From Simmondsia chinensis (taxonomy: Eukaryota > Streptophyta > Magnoliopsida > Caryophyllales > Simmondsiaceae), in NCBI GenBank assembly GCA_018398585.1, contig JAGTTD010000010.1, positions 3,551,501-3,615,500 on the forward strand: a stretch of 64,000 bases of DNA. The letters are read 5' to 3'. Shown one piece after another: positions 43,704 to 56,032 of the stretch; within the stretch, counting starts at the first letter, position 1, and each line of letters opens with the position of its first letter. The translations under genes and the position numbers were made by a program. The notes under the pieces are model-generated. The model ran no database searches. It had not been told where the DNA came from and saw only the letters and a list, made by a program, of their open reading frames with translations.

Positions 43704-43997
43704 TGTTGGAATTGTAGTTTTGATGTATAATTTACTTGTATTTAGATTGGTATTTTACATGTATTTATTCCTAGCATAATTTTAGGATCTTATTTATTCT
43801 TAGCATAATTACTTAGCATGATTCTAAGATCTTGTTTATTCCTAGCCTAATTACCAAGCATGATTTTAGTATCTTGTCTCTTGCCTTTTGCTTGTATATA
43901 TTGCAAGGTTGATTATGTAAACATATAATCCAAAAATATAAGAGTTGAGAACTATTCTCCAAATTTATTCTTCCTGTGTTAATTTTATAGTTTAACA
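43704..43997 (+). repeat. 3' LTR of copia element
   Basis: 294 bp. Relative to the 5' LTR it lacks about 18 bp near tattctccttgg and has scattered substitutions. Confidence 0.93.
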
Positions 43998-44391
43998 TCT
44001 TCGATGATTAACAACAAAGTCACAAATATAAAACAAGAAACATGTACAGACGAGCCCTGAGTCAATCCAGATAAAGACGGGATCAAATGCAGGAGCGCAA
44101 TTGTGAAATAAGAAAGCAAGAGAAAAAAAAATGAGGGAAAAGGCTAAATGTATCAAATTTGGGTACCAAATGATACAATTTAGAGCAATGGATTATAAAA
44201 ATAAGGGTCATTTTATACATTAGTCACCGGACTTTTAGTCCTTACACTAATAATTTTGTCAATAATTGAAAATTGAAAATTAAAAATTTAATATTAATTT
44301 GCGGCTAAAAATTATAACACATTCACTTTTTATAAAGTTTGAACCTTTTTGAACACCCCCTCCACATGGAAAAAACATGTATATGCTGATT
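43998..44391. other. Intergenic, no gene seen
   Basis: AT-rich sequence between the copia element and the ORF1-only LINE. There are no repeats or frames I can support. Confidence 0.55.
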
Positions 44392-44402
44392 AACATTAAC
44401 AA

Positions 44403-47300
44403 ATGAAAGAAAGATAAATCAATCTAGATATAATAAGGACGGTAAATCCCAAATCCCTAACGGTAACGTTTGAACCACACGCCACCCAGATCAAGCGCCT
44501 GAGGGCGCGTCAGCCACCATACTGGCTCCCGCGTTGCATCAACAGAATCGTCTCCGCATAACCGTTCGAGTCGTACAACTATTACTCCATTCCGTCAGAG
44601 GAACCTCCATCAACAGCAACCCCTGTTTCGCCTTCTCCAGCCACTCCATCTCCCTCCACCGTCACGGGTATCACCACCAGATCCTTGCTTCGTCTTCTAC
44701 AACCACTTCGTCTTCTCTCCACTGGTAACACCACTTCGTCTTTTGTAAGCCACCCTACTTTGTCTTCTCTCTGTCACCACCGTCTTCCACTATCTCTAAA
44801 GATATAAGCCAATCATTCCTTCTCTCTCCACCATAACCAACCACACAGCCACCTTCCTAATCAATAGAAAACCACCGCCAAAGATACAGCAAATCACCAC
44901 CCTCCCCTCACCTAAACACTTCTCTCCTCTCCACTTTGTTTCTCTCTCTAGGCCGCTGGCCTCTCTCGACTCCATCATCACTGCAACCCCACATCATAAA
45001 CCACCACCTCCCCACTCCGGTTAACATCCAACACCGCACCTCCTCTCTTGTCAACATTGAACCCAACGTCCTCTATCCTCAATTCCATACCCAAAAACAA
45101 TTTTGAAATGCCAACAGCTAGAGAGACGGTGTCCATCTTCATTGATGGTTTACTAGAAAGGACGAAAAATTCATGGCTTAAGGCGGTTTTTCGAGAATTC
45201 AAGACAATCTATGATACTTTGGTTCCTGTGAAGAAAAGATTGAGGTGTAGATGCTCTTACGGTTTTGTTCGATTTCATGACTCAAGTGAAACTGCACGGG
45301 AAATTACATCCATGAATAGAAGATGGGTGGTGGGCGTTAGGCTCAGAGTTCAATGGGCTAACCCATGCAGAAGACCAACTTCTTCATCCTACCGGAATCA
45401 GCCTCAATCAAGGGTTTCTCAGCAGTCCAGAGACAATGGAGGAAATCATGATCGGGGCAATACTCCAACTAATAGAGTAGGGGATGCCGTGAATACGAAC
45501 ATTCCGAGGATTGTGGTGTCCAACATTAATAAGAGTGTGGAGGGCTGGCTCAATCGATCAATAATTGTGCACTCAGCTGATGAGATTAGTATGGACGATA
45601 TCCTCACATTTGTCACGGAGAACAACCTGTATGGATTAACCCTTAGAGGGCTAAGCAACACCACTTTTATCCTGGTCTGCAAATCTGATGGCACCCTGGA
45701 ATCTGACCTCAACCCGCGCAAGGTGACCTTACTTCGGAAATTCAAGGAAGTGTATAAATACTCCAGCGAGATCCTTAGCTCCCTAATAGAAGGGTGTGGA
45801 TTGAGATTTATGAATTGCCTATCCAATGTTGGCCAAAGAACTGCTTTATTGACATTGCGAAAATATGGGGAAAGTTCGTTAAGGTGGATTCGAGGACATC
45901 TGCGATGAGATGTGTTAACGTCGCTAGAATCCTAATTGACACTTGCTTTACAACATGCATTCACCAGATGATTCAAATTCAGTTTAATGGAGGATCTCGT
46001 TTGGTTCTGCCCAAAGAGGGCAATTCAGTGTTGATTCCAGACTACTCGCCCAGAGTTGTTGCATTCGCAGTCTCGGATAGATTGGCAAGGGGGCATGCCT
46101 CTTTTCCACAGATGTCCCAGCAAGACAGTTATTGTACCACACTGGCACGACGTTTCCAATGGGTTCAACGTCTTCTCGAATAGGTGATGAATGTCTTAGA
46201 TGACTATAAGGATTCTGAACTTGTCCTCCTAGGTCAGCGAATGGAGGCGTGAGTGTTTAGGGCATTCGTTGGGCCAGGTATTTATTCATATTGATGACCA
46301 GTACTTCGGTAGTTGGGCTTTGGGATGCTCTGGCCCGCGCGCCCCACTACCCCCTTATTTCCCGTAACCTGCTGCTCGAGTACCACTTCAGGAGGTTCCA
46401 GAAAATCAACATCTACCTCTTCTTTTGCCATGGGTTGAGAATGATAACGCCGAAACAGTACAGCCTCAGGCTCAGACATCACCACATGAGAACGAAGGTC
46501 GGGAAACCATTAGTTGTAATGACTCTGTAACCTCCGGTCCTGAATTTCCACCCGATTTCGAACCTCCTGAATTACTCAGACATCAGCATACAGAGGACAA
46601 TATACTTGAGAACTACCATGTGCCAGTGCTGATTATGGAGGGGACTAGTACAACTCGAAGGAAGAAGGAAAATATGCAGACGTCAAAAAAGGGTAGGCGA
46701 GCTCTCAAACACAAGATGAAAGAGAAGGAGAAGCGGGAGCTACAAGATTTCTTGAAGGACATGTTGCCCCGGAGAAGTGCACAGAATCTAGTTAAGGCCC
46801 ATGGCAAAAAGAACAAAGAGGAATAAGGCGAATCCAGTTAGGGGGAATCGGAACGACAAGATCACGAAAGCGGTGTATGGTGAGAAGATCATGGAAGCGG
46901 AGCGGGTAATAGAGATACGAAAAAGGACAGGTTTTTATTTTGATGGTTTTGACCCACCTATGGTGGCAGACATACTTGTAAAATGATGTGGATGAGTTTT
47001 TTTTTGTTGAGGCTCCAGTCCTGCTCTTGTTTCATGTGTTGGTCTTCTGGTTCATCTTCAGCTGGGATCCCTGTTTGAGTTTTATTCTAGCACCTTGTTT
47101 TTCTGTCCCCCGTGTCTTGTTTGATTTTGTGCTCGGTGTTTGCTGTGTCGTGTTTGAGGCGAGCGTTTTGTTCCTGTTGGTCTGTCCTTTTGTTTTGTGT
47201 TAGTTGTTTTTGGTCCCCATTTTGTTACGGTCAGACTCAGGTCTCGCATAGCGAGTGGTCCACTTGTATCACGATTTTATTGCAATTTATCGAAAAAAAA
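44403..47300 (+). mobile_element. ORF1-only L1-like LINE with A-tail
   Basis: About 2.9 kb: a CT-rich, GC-richer 5' leader (44460-45040), a broken ORF1 (45048-46986), then about 300 bp of 3' UTR ending ttatcgaaaaaaaa at 47300. Endonuclease and RT are absent. A possible duplication aacattaaca at 44392-44401 and 47300-47309 would define the ends, but it is short and partly A-rich. A second copy of the 3' part (54998-55915) has the same ORF1-end/UTR junction, suggesting a non-autonomous family. Confidence 0.6.
45048..46986 (+). pseudogene. L1-type ORF1 protein (RRM and DUF4283), broken
   Basis: 45048-45908 begins with an RRM (VSIFIDGLLERT, YGFVRFHDSSETAREI), which in plant L1 elements binds RNA. 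A linker and the start of a DUF4283 domain (WLNRSIIVHSADEISMDDI) follow. A frameshift near 45795 moves the DUF4283 continuation into another frame (WIEIYELPIQCWPKNCFIDI, 45797 on). A Lys/Arg-rich segment at 46640-46830 and the end peptide RTGFYFDGFDPPMVADILVK (to 46986) are in further frames. No cysteine knuckle is evident. The protein is inactive as it stands. Confidence 0.75.
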
Positions 47301-47412
47301 ACATTAACATTCTGCCACAAATTACTTTTTTGCCTCTATTTGGATTTCAAGAAAAACGATAATAAAGAATATTTACGTTTTGCCCCAGTTTGGATATCAT
47401 GGAAAAACAAGT

Positions 47413-47577
47413 AAGGAACATACCCAATGCCTCAAGAGCTCCAGCCTACGCAGGGTTTTTTGGGGGGGGGGGGGGGAGAGATGTACGCAACCGTCCCCCT
47501 TCAGGGTGTCAACCTGAAGAGAGGCTGTTTCCCAATGCTCCTAACCTGAGGATGAGGGCTTCCCAGGACGTCACCCA
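47413..47577 (-). mobile_element. 5S rRNA-headed SINE, head truncated
   Basis: On the minus strand it runs from GGGTGACGTCCTGGGAAGCC (the end of the 5S part) through GGTTGCGTACATCTC to TATGTTCCTTAC. A G-run of about 17 lies inside (47460-47476). The copy lacks the A-box half of the head. Confidence 0.75.
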
Positions 47578-48290
47578 ATAAAGAAAGTAAATTGAAAATG
47601 GCTGGCTAAAGCAAATACTGGGCTGGAGGGGGCTGGAGCGAGTTTGGTCTCTGATTTATTTTTTTATTTTTCGGTTTGTCCTAATAGGAAAGAGGAAAGT
47701 GATTTTTCGCAATGCCTATTGTAAATTTCCATCCAATCATTTTTTTTATTTTCCTATTATCTCAAACACAGTAAAATACTTCTTTTTTTTTTCTTTTTTT
47801 TTCCATCACAATACGTTTTGAGTTCTAAACATAACTTGAAACTCGTTTCCTAGCACCAAAAAAAAAAAAAAAAAAAAAAAATTTTCTGTTTCCCTCTTCT
47901 TCTCTTGGGAAGCCCTCCATTTGGCCTTGTTACTGTTTTATTCAAACTAAAATTGTTATGCATCTTTGCTAACGAGGAACCTGGTTATTCGGTAAACTCC
48001 AGCCCATACAGCAACCGATACATCAAAGGAGCTAGTTAAGTTAGGGTTTTATCAAGGAGAGGTTTAGGGAGGAAATCAAACTCCATACCTCTTGATATAA
48101 AATAATACTCTATCCTTTCGTCTGTCTCTTACCAGTGAAGCAAAGCCTTGGTGGGTAATTTTTATCCACCTTTTCCCGAACACAACTTTGCTTTGCAAGA
48201 TGTATAGGAAGGAAGACATACAATGTCCAAGGTCCATTGGCCCAAAGGCTTGGCCAATTGGTGTTAGGATCACCTACATATACTGAACCT
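47578..48290. other. Intergenic with unclassified repeat-like segment
   Basis: AT-rich with an A-run at 47859-47881. The segment 48050-48270 (aatcaaactccatacctctt, gtgaagcaaagccttggtgg, ttggcccaaaggcttggcca) has the look of a dispersed plant repeat, but I cannot place it. Confidence 0.4.
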
Positions 48291-48294
48291 TAAA

Positions 48295-48560
48295 TCAAAA
48301 TAACAATCAGACAATCAAGAAGAGAAGAAAAAACAAGACCCTAAATTTACGTGGTTTAGTCGAAGCGTACATCCATGGAGCAAAGTACAGTAATCCCACT
48401 ATATCTCTGAAATCCTAGTTTAACATACACAACACTAGTATATATATTGTTCATTCACACTGAAACCCTAATGTGTCATGCGCTTAATCAGATTGACTTA
48501 ATATTTATTTTATAAATAAGATTCAATATAATCGGACTTCACATATAAACCTAACAATTG
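48295..48560. repeat. LTR-retrotransposon fragment (tacgtggtttag motif)
   Basis: taaatttacgtggtttagtc gaagcgtacatccatgg resembles 21508-21540. It is probably the end of a copia-type LTR in complement. No boundaries are visible. Confidence 0.35.
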
Positions 48561-48787
48561 GGTCTAATGTTACAGCCTAAATTGATTTCGCGTAATAGCA
48601 AGGATGGGCCCGGGCCCTGTGGCCCAAATACTTCCATACTGAATGCGGTTCAAAAGGTCCTTTTTAAATTTTGTCATTAAAACATGACCAAACCCAAACA
48701 CAGCAATCTCACCCCCAAAAATTGGTACTAAAAATTACAAAATAGCCATTTCCCTTTTTTTTTTTTTGGTTAAATATCATCCAGATT

Positions 48788-48950
48788 TAGGTCTGACTCA
48801 CAAAGTTATCACACATAAGATCCATTTATAAGTCCAAGTGAAATTTCATCCTATAAATAATTTGAAGTAACTCATAAAACGTATATATTAATTTATGTTC
48901 TCTCACAACTCCAATATGAAATTCTTACTAGACTTATATGTGAAGTTTTT
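48788..48950 (+). repeat. Dispersed repeat family member (best copy)
   Basis: aggtctgactcacaaagtta, aagatccatttataagtcca and caactccaatatgaaattct occur in the same order as in 26705-26880 and 24534-24650. There is no coding and no identified ends. Confidence 0.45.
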
Positions 48951-50084
48951 AATTTTTTTTAGTTTTTATTTATAGTTGCAAAGGTCTTTTTTCTGTATTA
49001 TTTGTTGACATTTTAAATAATTTATTTTTCTGAGCGTATGAATCGTCAAATCTAAGCAACAAATTATGTTGTAATAGCCTTCATTAAAAAGTTACATTTT
49101 TGTGATCCCAAAAAAAAAAAAAAAAAAAAAAAGTTATATTTTATCTTGTTCATATTCAGGACCTATTTGGCTAAATTATAAAAGTACTATTTTTTACATA
49201 GCACTCTTTTCGTAAGGATGCTTTTGTCTGAAATTTTTTTAATTTTTTACTTTTATTTCTATTTTAAAAGAGAAGTAATAGTTTTATGCTTTTATGTAAA
49301 AGGGGAAAAAAAAAAATTATGCTTCTATTTAAAAGAATTTTCCATTCAAGCTAAACACTCACAAATTTTGGAAAAACTGTTTTTACTTCAAAAATATTTT
49401 TTTTATCTAAAATAGAAACTCGGTAAAATAGACCTTTAGTAACATTAAATGCTATATAGAATTTGTTATGTTGTACCTTATGTAGTTTCTTCGATAATTT
49501 TGTATATTGTAACCGCATCATTTTTAAAGTATAAAATTATTCTTAGCTAACTGGTTTCTTAATAGGATAACAAAGTTTGATTGGTATCATTCATCAAGTT
49601 TCAATGGACATTTTATATTTTGAACGAGTTGATTTGTAGACATTACATCATACTTTATCAGTTGCAGCTTGTCATAATTTTTCTTTTGTGATGTGATTTA
49701 GTATAATTGATGAAGATCTTGTTGTATATATGAGGTTCAAACTGGTAGAGAATAGAGCTCGTTGGATTAAGAATTGTCCTACAAAGTTGATACGGTGAAA
49801 TTCGTCCTTTGGAGATTCATTGAATAATTTAGTTAATGAATCTGCATAAGATAGGCAGTTGCTGAATCAAGAAGCCTCACCAAGTAAGAATGTGCGTAAT
49901 TTGTTGGATCACGAGTCATTTTTTGAGTATGTGTTTGCATGTGAGTGTTAACAAACTTTGTAATGGAGAAAGGCTGAAGCGAAATAGAAACGTAAAATTT
50001 GGTATTGAGCACGTTAAGATCAAAGCAATTTCAAATCCACTGAATAATGAGAGAAAATACTACAATTTGTATGGAGAATTTTAG
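48951..50084. other. AT-rich intergenic, no gene seen
   Basis: It holds poly-A and poly-T runs (49109-49131) and a short duplicated motif around 49260-49340 (ttttatgcttttatgt and ttatgcttctatttaa). I see no supported gene or element. Confidence 0.5.
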
Positions 50085-50385
50085 GAATGAAAGAAAACCC
50101 TAAATACGAACATTATGAAAATTCCCCGAAGTTAATCATGAATACAAAAGTGGTTCAAAATATATGAAGGCCAAGTTTGGTAGAAACAGGGAGACCCCTG
50201 GCGAAACAACTTACTTTGCGTAGTTCAGTTGAGAGATTCATATTGATACGTAATGGGTCCCCTCCTTTAGGATCGAAAGTTATAGTTGTTTCAAGTCAAT
50301 AATGCGGATCAATGTTTATGACCCACCCATTTAGATTAATGGCGGTTGAATTACCTTGTAGACTCTTTGACTACTTGTCTTACAT
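50085..50385. repeat. Dispersed repeat interrupted by Harbinger MITE
   Basis: Colinear with 31200-31530 (see that entry). The PIF/Harbinger-like element at 50389 is inserted in it. Confidence 0.4.
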
Positions 50386-50388
50386 TAA

Positions 50389-51125
50389 GGCTCCGTTTGT
50401 TTCAACGGAAGTACTTTTCCCACGGAAAATATTTTCCTTTGGAAAAGGTTTTCCATGGAAAATGCTATTCCCGTTGAGATTTTCCGTTGTTTGTTTCAAT
50501 GGAAAACATGTTTTCACATTTTAATATTCCTGATTTGTTTTAAAAAATCGTCTTTTACCATTCATCTTATACCTAGTTATAGGACAATATAAGTGGCAAT
50601 ACAATATATTTGAAATTATTTAGATTCAGTGTGGTTGCAGAATTATTACTAAGATACCCTGAGGTTTGAGCATTTATTACATATCATGACATTTGAATGT
50701 ATATAATAACGTACTCTGAAGTTGAATATTTTATCACTTGGGTACCATACATCAAAATTTGATGAATTTTTGTAAGAATCTGACCAAATATAAAAGTGCT
50801 AATATAATATATAATTACTATAATATTTACAAGTCATATCAATATTTTTAGCAAATTACGATAAAAAGTTTACCATATATTAATGTAAAAACTGCCTAAA
50901 TATGGCCGAAATCATATGCCGTGTTAGTATTTTTAAGGAAAAATCTAATGAGAATACTTATATATTGTGGAATCATGTTCCCAAATCACTCATAATGATG
51001 ACTTCCTCTCTTTTAAAAGGGAAGTCATTTTCCCCCATTTGAATAGGAAAACATTTTCCGTCACTAATCTTGCGCCAAACAATGGAAAAGGGGTGGAAGT
51101 GGTTTTCCCCTGAACAAACGGAGCC
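50389..51125. mobile_element. PIF/Harbinger-like MITE with TAA TSD
   Basis: 737 bp with 3-bp duplications TAA (50386-50388 and 51126-51128). The ends are ggctccgtttgtttcaacgg and the complement of ctgaacaaacggagcc. The inner segments near both ends contain ggaaaa/ttttcc repeats. There is no transposase. The 3-bp T(T/A)A duplication and GGCTCCGTTTG ends fit Tourist-type elements. A close relative in the opposite orientation is at 59514-60268. Confidence 0.85.
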
Positions 51126-51699
51126 TAAAGCTGGTAACTTATATTGCAATTCGAACTAATCATAGAAAATGCATTGGGCTTTTTATGTGGAGCCTAATTT
51201 TATACTATTTTGGGCCAAGTCCAATGTAGTGGACGATTGGGCCTTAATTTGGGCCTAGGTCAAGGTTCAAGCTCATGTTGATGACTTTAGCTGAAAAATT
51301 AGGGTTTCATATGTGCGCCTAAGGTTTGAGAGAGTAGAGCGAATTGAAGAAAACTCTCTGTAACAATTCTAAAGCGATAAAATTCTCTCTGCAACTCCAT
51401 AAGCGTAGGTAATTTTGACCGAACCACGTAAATCTAATCAAAATTGTGTGTGGGGACCCTTTTGAAAAATAATTCACATAAAATTTTAATCAAGTGTCAC
51501 ATTTGCTTTTTTTTTTTTTTTTTTTTGACCTTTTGGACAACGAGATGTGCTTATCATGGACAAAAATGAAGTCTGGTTACTTAGTACGAGTGCTATTCCA
51601 AATGAAAGAAACACTAATAATTGAATCACTTTACATGAGGTGTCCTTGTGCACCCGTTTACTGTTAACTGTAAAAATTTTAAGGGTCGATTCGTTGTAC

Positions 51700-52095
51700 A
51701 GCAATAACAGCTCAGTGCTTCAAAGAGACACCCTTTAAAGCAAGGTTTGGAGAAGGCAGATATATGCAACCTTATAGAGAGGCTGTTTCCAAAGAGCCTC
51801 GACCCTAATATACATGCAAGCAACAATAATAGACATACAGGCCTGGAGGCACTGTGAACTAGCATCTGTATACTTTTCTTTTCTAACAGCTGTATTAGCC
51901 ACGCTTATTTTTAACCGAAACTAAGTTCTATCGAAGGTCATTTCTTCAGTAAGGTTTAAGTGGATAAGGTCATGTCCAATAATCTCCACTTAGCTTTTCT
52001 TTGGCCTGCCTGTAGTACCTCTTTTCCAGTATGTATTATGTGGTTGTTGATATTTTCTAACACAGGCGGTAGTTACTACTTTCCTCCTGATTGTT
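51700..52095 (-). mobile_element. RTE LINE 3' region, decayed
   Basis: On the minus strand, about 52015-51895 gives GRPKKS, then HDLIHLNLTEEMTFDRT and FRLKISVANTAVR, with stops. The 3' UTR follows, ending GAGCTGTTATTGCTGTAC. It is homologous to 13770-14438 and 21789-22250 but more diverged. Confidence 0.7.
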
Positions 52096-52099
52096 AGAA

Positions 52100-53210
52100 T
52101 TGGTATATGATGTTAAAAATATGCATTTCATCATCTCTTGTATAACGCTTTATAGGGTTGCAATTACTTTCCTCAAAAACGTTTTAGTATTGCGTACTAA
52201 AACAATTTTTATCCAGATAATAATAATTTTCTAAATTTAAGGTGAAATCAAATACGATTAAAAGAGAAATATGATGCAGTAGCGCCTTAACCATTGGCGA
52301 GCTGCAGGGTGAAGGGGTCTTGGCGGGATTGCAGTCTTGGCAAAATTGCCATCGAAGCAAGCTCATGATACAACCCCTTTATAATTGGCGAATAACTTGG
52401 CGTGACGGGCTTTGGCGAGTTTCCCCAGTTGGCTAGCTTTCCCTAGAAGCGGGGCCAAAGAGATTGACATCTAAGATAATATTTAGTATTAGATTATTAG
52501 ATAATTATTGTTGTATTGATCCTTTTAGTAGATAATTAATCAGTTATTTTACATAATTAGTAATTGCTTTTGAATTTATCTTTTAAATTATTGGTCTTTT
52601 AGTTCAGGTGAATGTGGTCCTCTATTTAAATAAGAGGAAGTCTATGATTTAATGAAATTCAATTCATAGATATTCTTATTATTTTCTAAAGCTTTCTCAT
52701 ATTCTCGGGTTGTGAGAATTTGAGTTACTATCTTTTCTCTTTGTTTCTTATTGCTTTAGTCCGTTTCTGGTTAATTTTCATCTTAACGCTGCATCAAAAT
52801 GTAATGGAAGTTGTTACTGCCAGGTTGATAGTTATTATTTTCAAAGCAGTGATATGACTTATGTAAAATGAGAGCAAAACTTTGTCTCCAAAACAATAAT
52901 TTTGCTCTAACAATAATAATTTTACTCTGATAATAATATTATCTTAAAAATAAGGCATTTAATAATTAACCCTTTTTACACCAAAATGTAATAATGGTCC
53001 AATGCGTAATGATGAGAAGCAGAAAAAAATGTGAGTGAAAGATGTTGAAGGATTCCAATCGAACCCTAAACAGTGTTATGAGGTGGGCCATGGGCCCCTA
53101 GAATAGTACTGGGCCGGGCCCATTTCTTTGTATTAATCTTATCAATGTCCCCTCTCTTTGTGTCACTTTCTCATTGGTACCCATCTTCCTCGCTTCATTC
53201 CATTAACGGA
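52100..53210. other. Intergenic, possible LTR remnant at 52450-52800
   Basis: tatttaaataagaggaagtc followed by a ttcattttc-rich leader and gttaattttcatcttaacgc resembles the R-U5 part of a copia-type LTR. I see neither a duplication nor coding. The rest is AT-rich. Confidence 0.3.
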
Positions 53211-53211
53211 T

Positions 53212-53797
53212 AGAGCTGGCAAAATATAACCCGACTCATTTAGATCGTGTTGTCTGATCCGACCCTGATTAAAAAAAAATTTAAATTTATTAGGCTGGAA
53301 CCCCGAAATGGCACGACCTGAACTTAACCTGACCTGAAACCCAAAATGAACCGACAACCCGAACCATATACACAAGTATATGTGTGTGTGTCTTATAACC
53401 CGAAATGATCTAACATAGAAATCTAATTTATCATTGGATTTAAATAGTATGCTAATTATAGTCATTTTATTTGATAGTTTTCATTATGATTTTCAATGTA
53501 AAATAAATATGTTATCAAAATAACATAATAGGTCAACCTGAATTCTAATCCGACCCAATGATGATCTGACCTAAGGTTAATCCAACCCGAGGTTGATCCA
53601 ACCCATTATCAAACCAACCCGAGACTTACCAACCTCAGGTTCACCCAAACCCGAGGATGAGCTGACCCAAGCCTGACCCGAACCTGAGGATAACTCCACC
53701 TGAGCCTGACCCAATCCAAGTTTGACATGACTTGAGATATACCCGAAGTGATATTAACCCAAGCCGTACCCAACCCGATTGCCAGATCTGACAGTTA
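53212..53797. repeat. hAT-like MITE remnant (cccgac-rich)
   Basis: The ends agagctggcaaaatataacc and the complement of gattgccagatct are inverted. The interior is packed with acccga/cctga words, as in plant non-autonomous hAT elements. No matching 8-bp duplication was found. Confidence 0.5.
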
Positions 53798-54334
53798 CCC
53801 CTATTTGGCAATAGCTAAAAGCTGTAAATGGAAGTAAACGTAATGGAAGATAATTCCTTACCCCTATTTGATTATTATAATTGAGGAGTAATATAATAAT
53901 CAAGCATAAAATTTAACCCCAATTACCTCCTATTAATTTTGCCTAATACAATACGTTTCTTTTATTTTTATAAGTATAGTGCTAAAAAATTTACATAGAA
54001 CTAATTTAATGTTTTATTAATTATGTTTATCTATATTAAAGACTGCATAAAATTTTTTTCCACTAGCATGACGGCAAGTGAGTTTTAAACTTCATCACAT
54101 AGTACCAAAAAAAAAATAATCCATGCTAATATTCATTTTGTCTAGTATAATACATTTCTTATAAACTTGTGACTACAGTGCTAAAAGAGATATAGGACTA
54201 CTTCAGTAATTTTTTTCATTATTTTTCACACACACATATAAGGTTTGAGCATTTAGCACATAGATCTCTTGACAAGTTCGATTCTTCATTGGTGCTCTGA
54301 TGCTTCCAGTTTCGATACTTCACTGATGACACAC

Positions 54335-54483
54335 TCCTTGGGGTAGGAGGTTCTCGGGAACAGCCTCCCTTCAGGGTAGCTCCCTAAAGGGGGAAGGCTA
54401 CGTACATCCACCCCCTAGACCTTGCGTATGCGGAAGCCCTTGTAGCACTGGTTCTGTTGTTGTTATTGTTGTTGCTGTTGTTG
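54335..54483 (+). mobile_element. RTE/SINE 3'-end fragment with TTG tail
   Basis: gggaacagcctcccttcagg, then aaggctacgtacatccaccc and a long ctgttgttgttattgttgtt tail. It lacks a 5S head. The boundaries on the left are approximate. Confidence 0.7.
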
Positions 54484-54519
54484 ATGTCTTGACATTAAAA
54501 ATATACTATGAGATATCCT

Positions 54520-54970
54520 GAGGTTTGAATTTTTTTTTACCTATAGGTGCTCTATGTCAGAATTTCATGAATTTTGAAAGAATCTGACCAATTTTATGCA
54601 AAAGATATCGATTTCATACACGATTAGGTCATGCCAATGTTTTAACTAAAAATTTCATGAATTGCGATAAAATATTCACTAATGTTTTTGTAAACTACCT
54701 AAAAATGTGTCATGTTAGCATTTTTCTATAAAAAGTCATCAAATTCTAATAGAGATACAAATATATTGTCAAAATCATGAACAACTTTAGCATTTTCTAA
54801 CAAAAATCTATCGATTTTCAGCAACAAGGTATCGGATTGATAAAATTTTAAAATTTCAAGGTATCTAAGTGATAAAATGTTTCAATCTCAATGTACTTTG
54901 TTATATATATAGAAATGTCAGATTAATAGGTCATAAATAGTCAAATCACAGGATATCTAAGTGATAATTT
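54520..54970. repeat. Repeat related to Harbinger MITE interior
   Basis: cctgaggtttgaa, atttcatgaattttgaaaga and atctgaccaa occur in the same order as inside 50389-51125 (gaggtttgagcat, gatgaatttttgtaagaat, ctgacc). It is probably a decayed relative. Confidence 0.4.
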
Positions 54971-54997
54971 TTACATATGTACATATATATGTATGCG

Positions 54998-55915
54998 CGC
55001 ACGCGTGTGTGTGTTTTTGATAAATATCGGCAGAGCCGAAGAACAAACAGGCAACTCGAGAAGACGAGGCCTAAGCCACCCCATAAACAGAAGTGGGGAT
55101 AAAAAGAGATCAGAACAAACAAGCACCAAAAACAAAACACCCAAACACAACACAAACAGACAACAAGCACATGCCCGACAAGACAGGCAAGAACAAGCTC
55201 AGATAGGGATCCAAAATAAAAAAGAACCAGACAAGCAGCACATGAAACAGAAGCAGGATCGACGCCTCAACCACAAACCCATCCACCTCATTAAGCAAGC
55301 AAGTCTGCCACTATCGGTAGGTCGAAACCATCAAAGTTAAAACCAACTATTTTTCCCATCTCTATAACCCGCTCCGCTTGCATGATCATCCCATCATACT
55401 CCGTTTCCGAGATCTTATCGTACCGATTCCCCTATTCTGTCTTTTCTTCTTCGCGTCATTCCCCTTTTTCGCTTGACTGAGGCCTTGGTCATTTTCGGCA
55501 TGTTGTTCATAGGTGACATATCTTTCATAAATTCCTAAAGCTCCCGCTTTTCATTCTGTTTTTCCTTGTGCTTCAACGTTTTCCTATCCCTTTTTGTCAT
55601 CACTCCTTTTCCTTTTCTCATCCCAACTCCACTGGGTCTCTCCATATAGGGCTCTGACCTGCTCAAATCAAAGGGCTCAAAATCTGGAGAAAACACAGGC
55701 CCCGAGGACCCAGAATCATCTTCACTGGCTGGGTCTTGAGTTACGTTCTTAAGATGCGATAACTGAGTATGAGGCTAAACTGAACTATCTATGTCACTCT
55801 CCACCCACTGGAGCAAAAGAGGCAGATGTTGATTTTCTCGCACTTCCTGAACTGAGATAGGATCACCCCATTGTGGAAACAGCTGGGGAAGAGAAGTATG
55901 TGGCCAACTACATAT
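54998..55915 (-). mobile_element. ORF1-only L1-like LINE, second copy
   Basis: On the minus strand it contains the ORF1 end peptide (YDGMIMQAERVIEMGK, GFNFDGFDLPIVADLLA, around 55400-55290), the same UTR (ttgaggcgtcgatcctgctt) as at 47010, and a terminus gccgatatttatcaaaaac at about 55000. The acidic/basic upstream part is broken by stops. It is 5'-truncated near 55915. Confidence 0.7.
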
Positions 55916-56032
55916 ATACATATTATACATATTATTTTTTTAATTTTTTCACATCGGTAATGTCTGTGGGGAGGGGGATGCTAGATTCAAACCTCCATTC
56001 TGGGATTTACCAACTGTCACCTCAACTATTAG

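Larger units (their letters stand above)
39890..43997 (+). mobile_element. Ty1/copia element lacking most of gag, 5-bp TSD
   Basis: A 4108-bp element with duplication tcttc at 39885-39889 and 43998-44002. Its LTRs are 39890-40201 and 43704-43997. A primer site tggtatcagagc is at 40202-40213 and a polypurine tract ttgagggggag at 43693-43703. The interior goes from the gag start almost directly to protease, so capsid and nucleocapsid are deleted. Pol is broken by stops. The LTRs differ at roughly a dozen positions and one indel of about 18 bp, so it is older than the chromovirus. Confidence 0.93.

Noticed and set aside
45446..45826. 126-codon antisense ORF
   Set aside because: Antisense shadow of the L1 ORF1 region.
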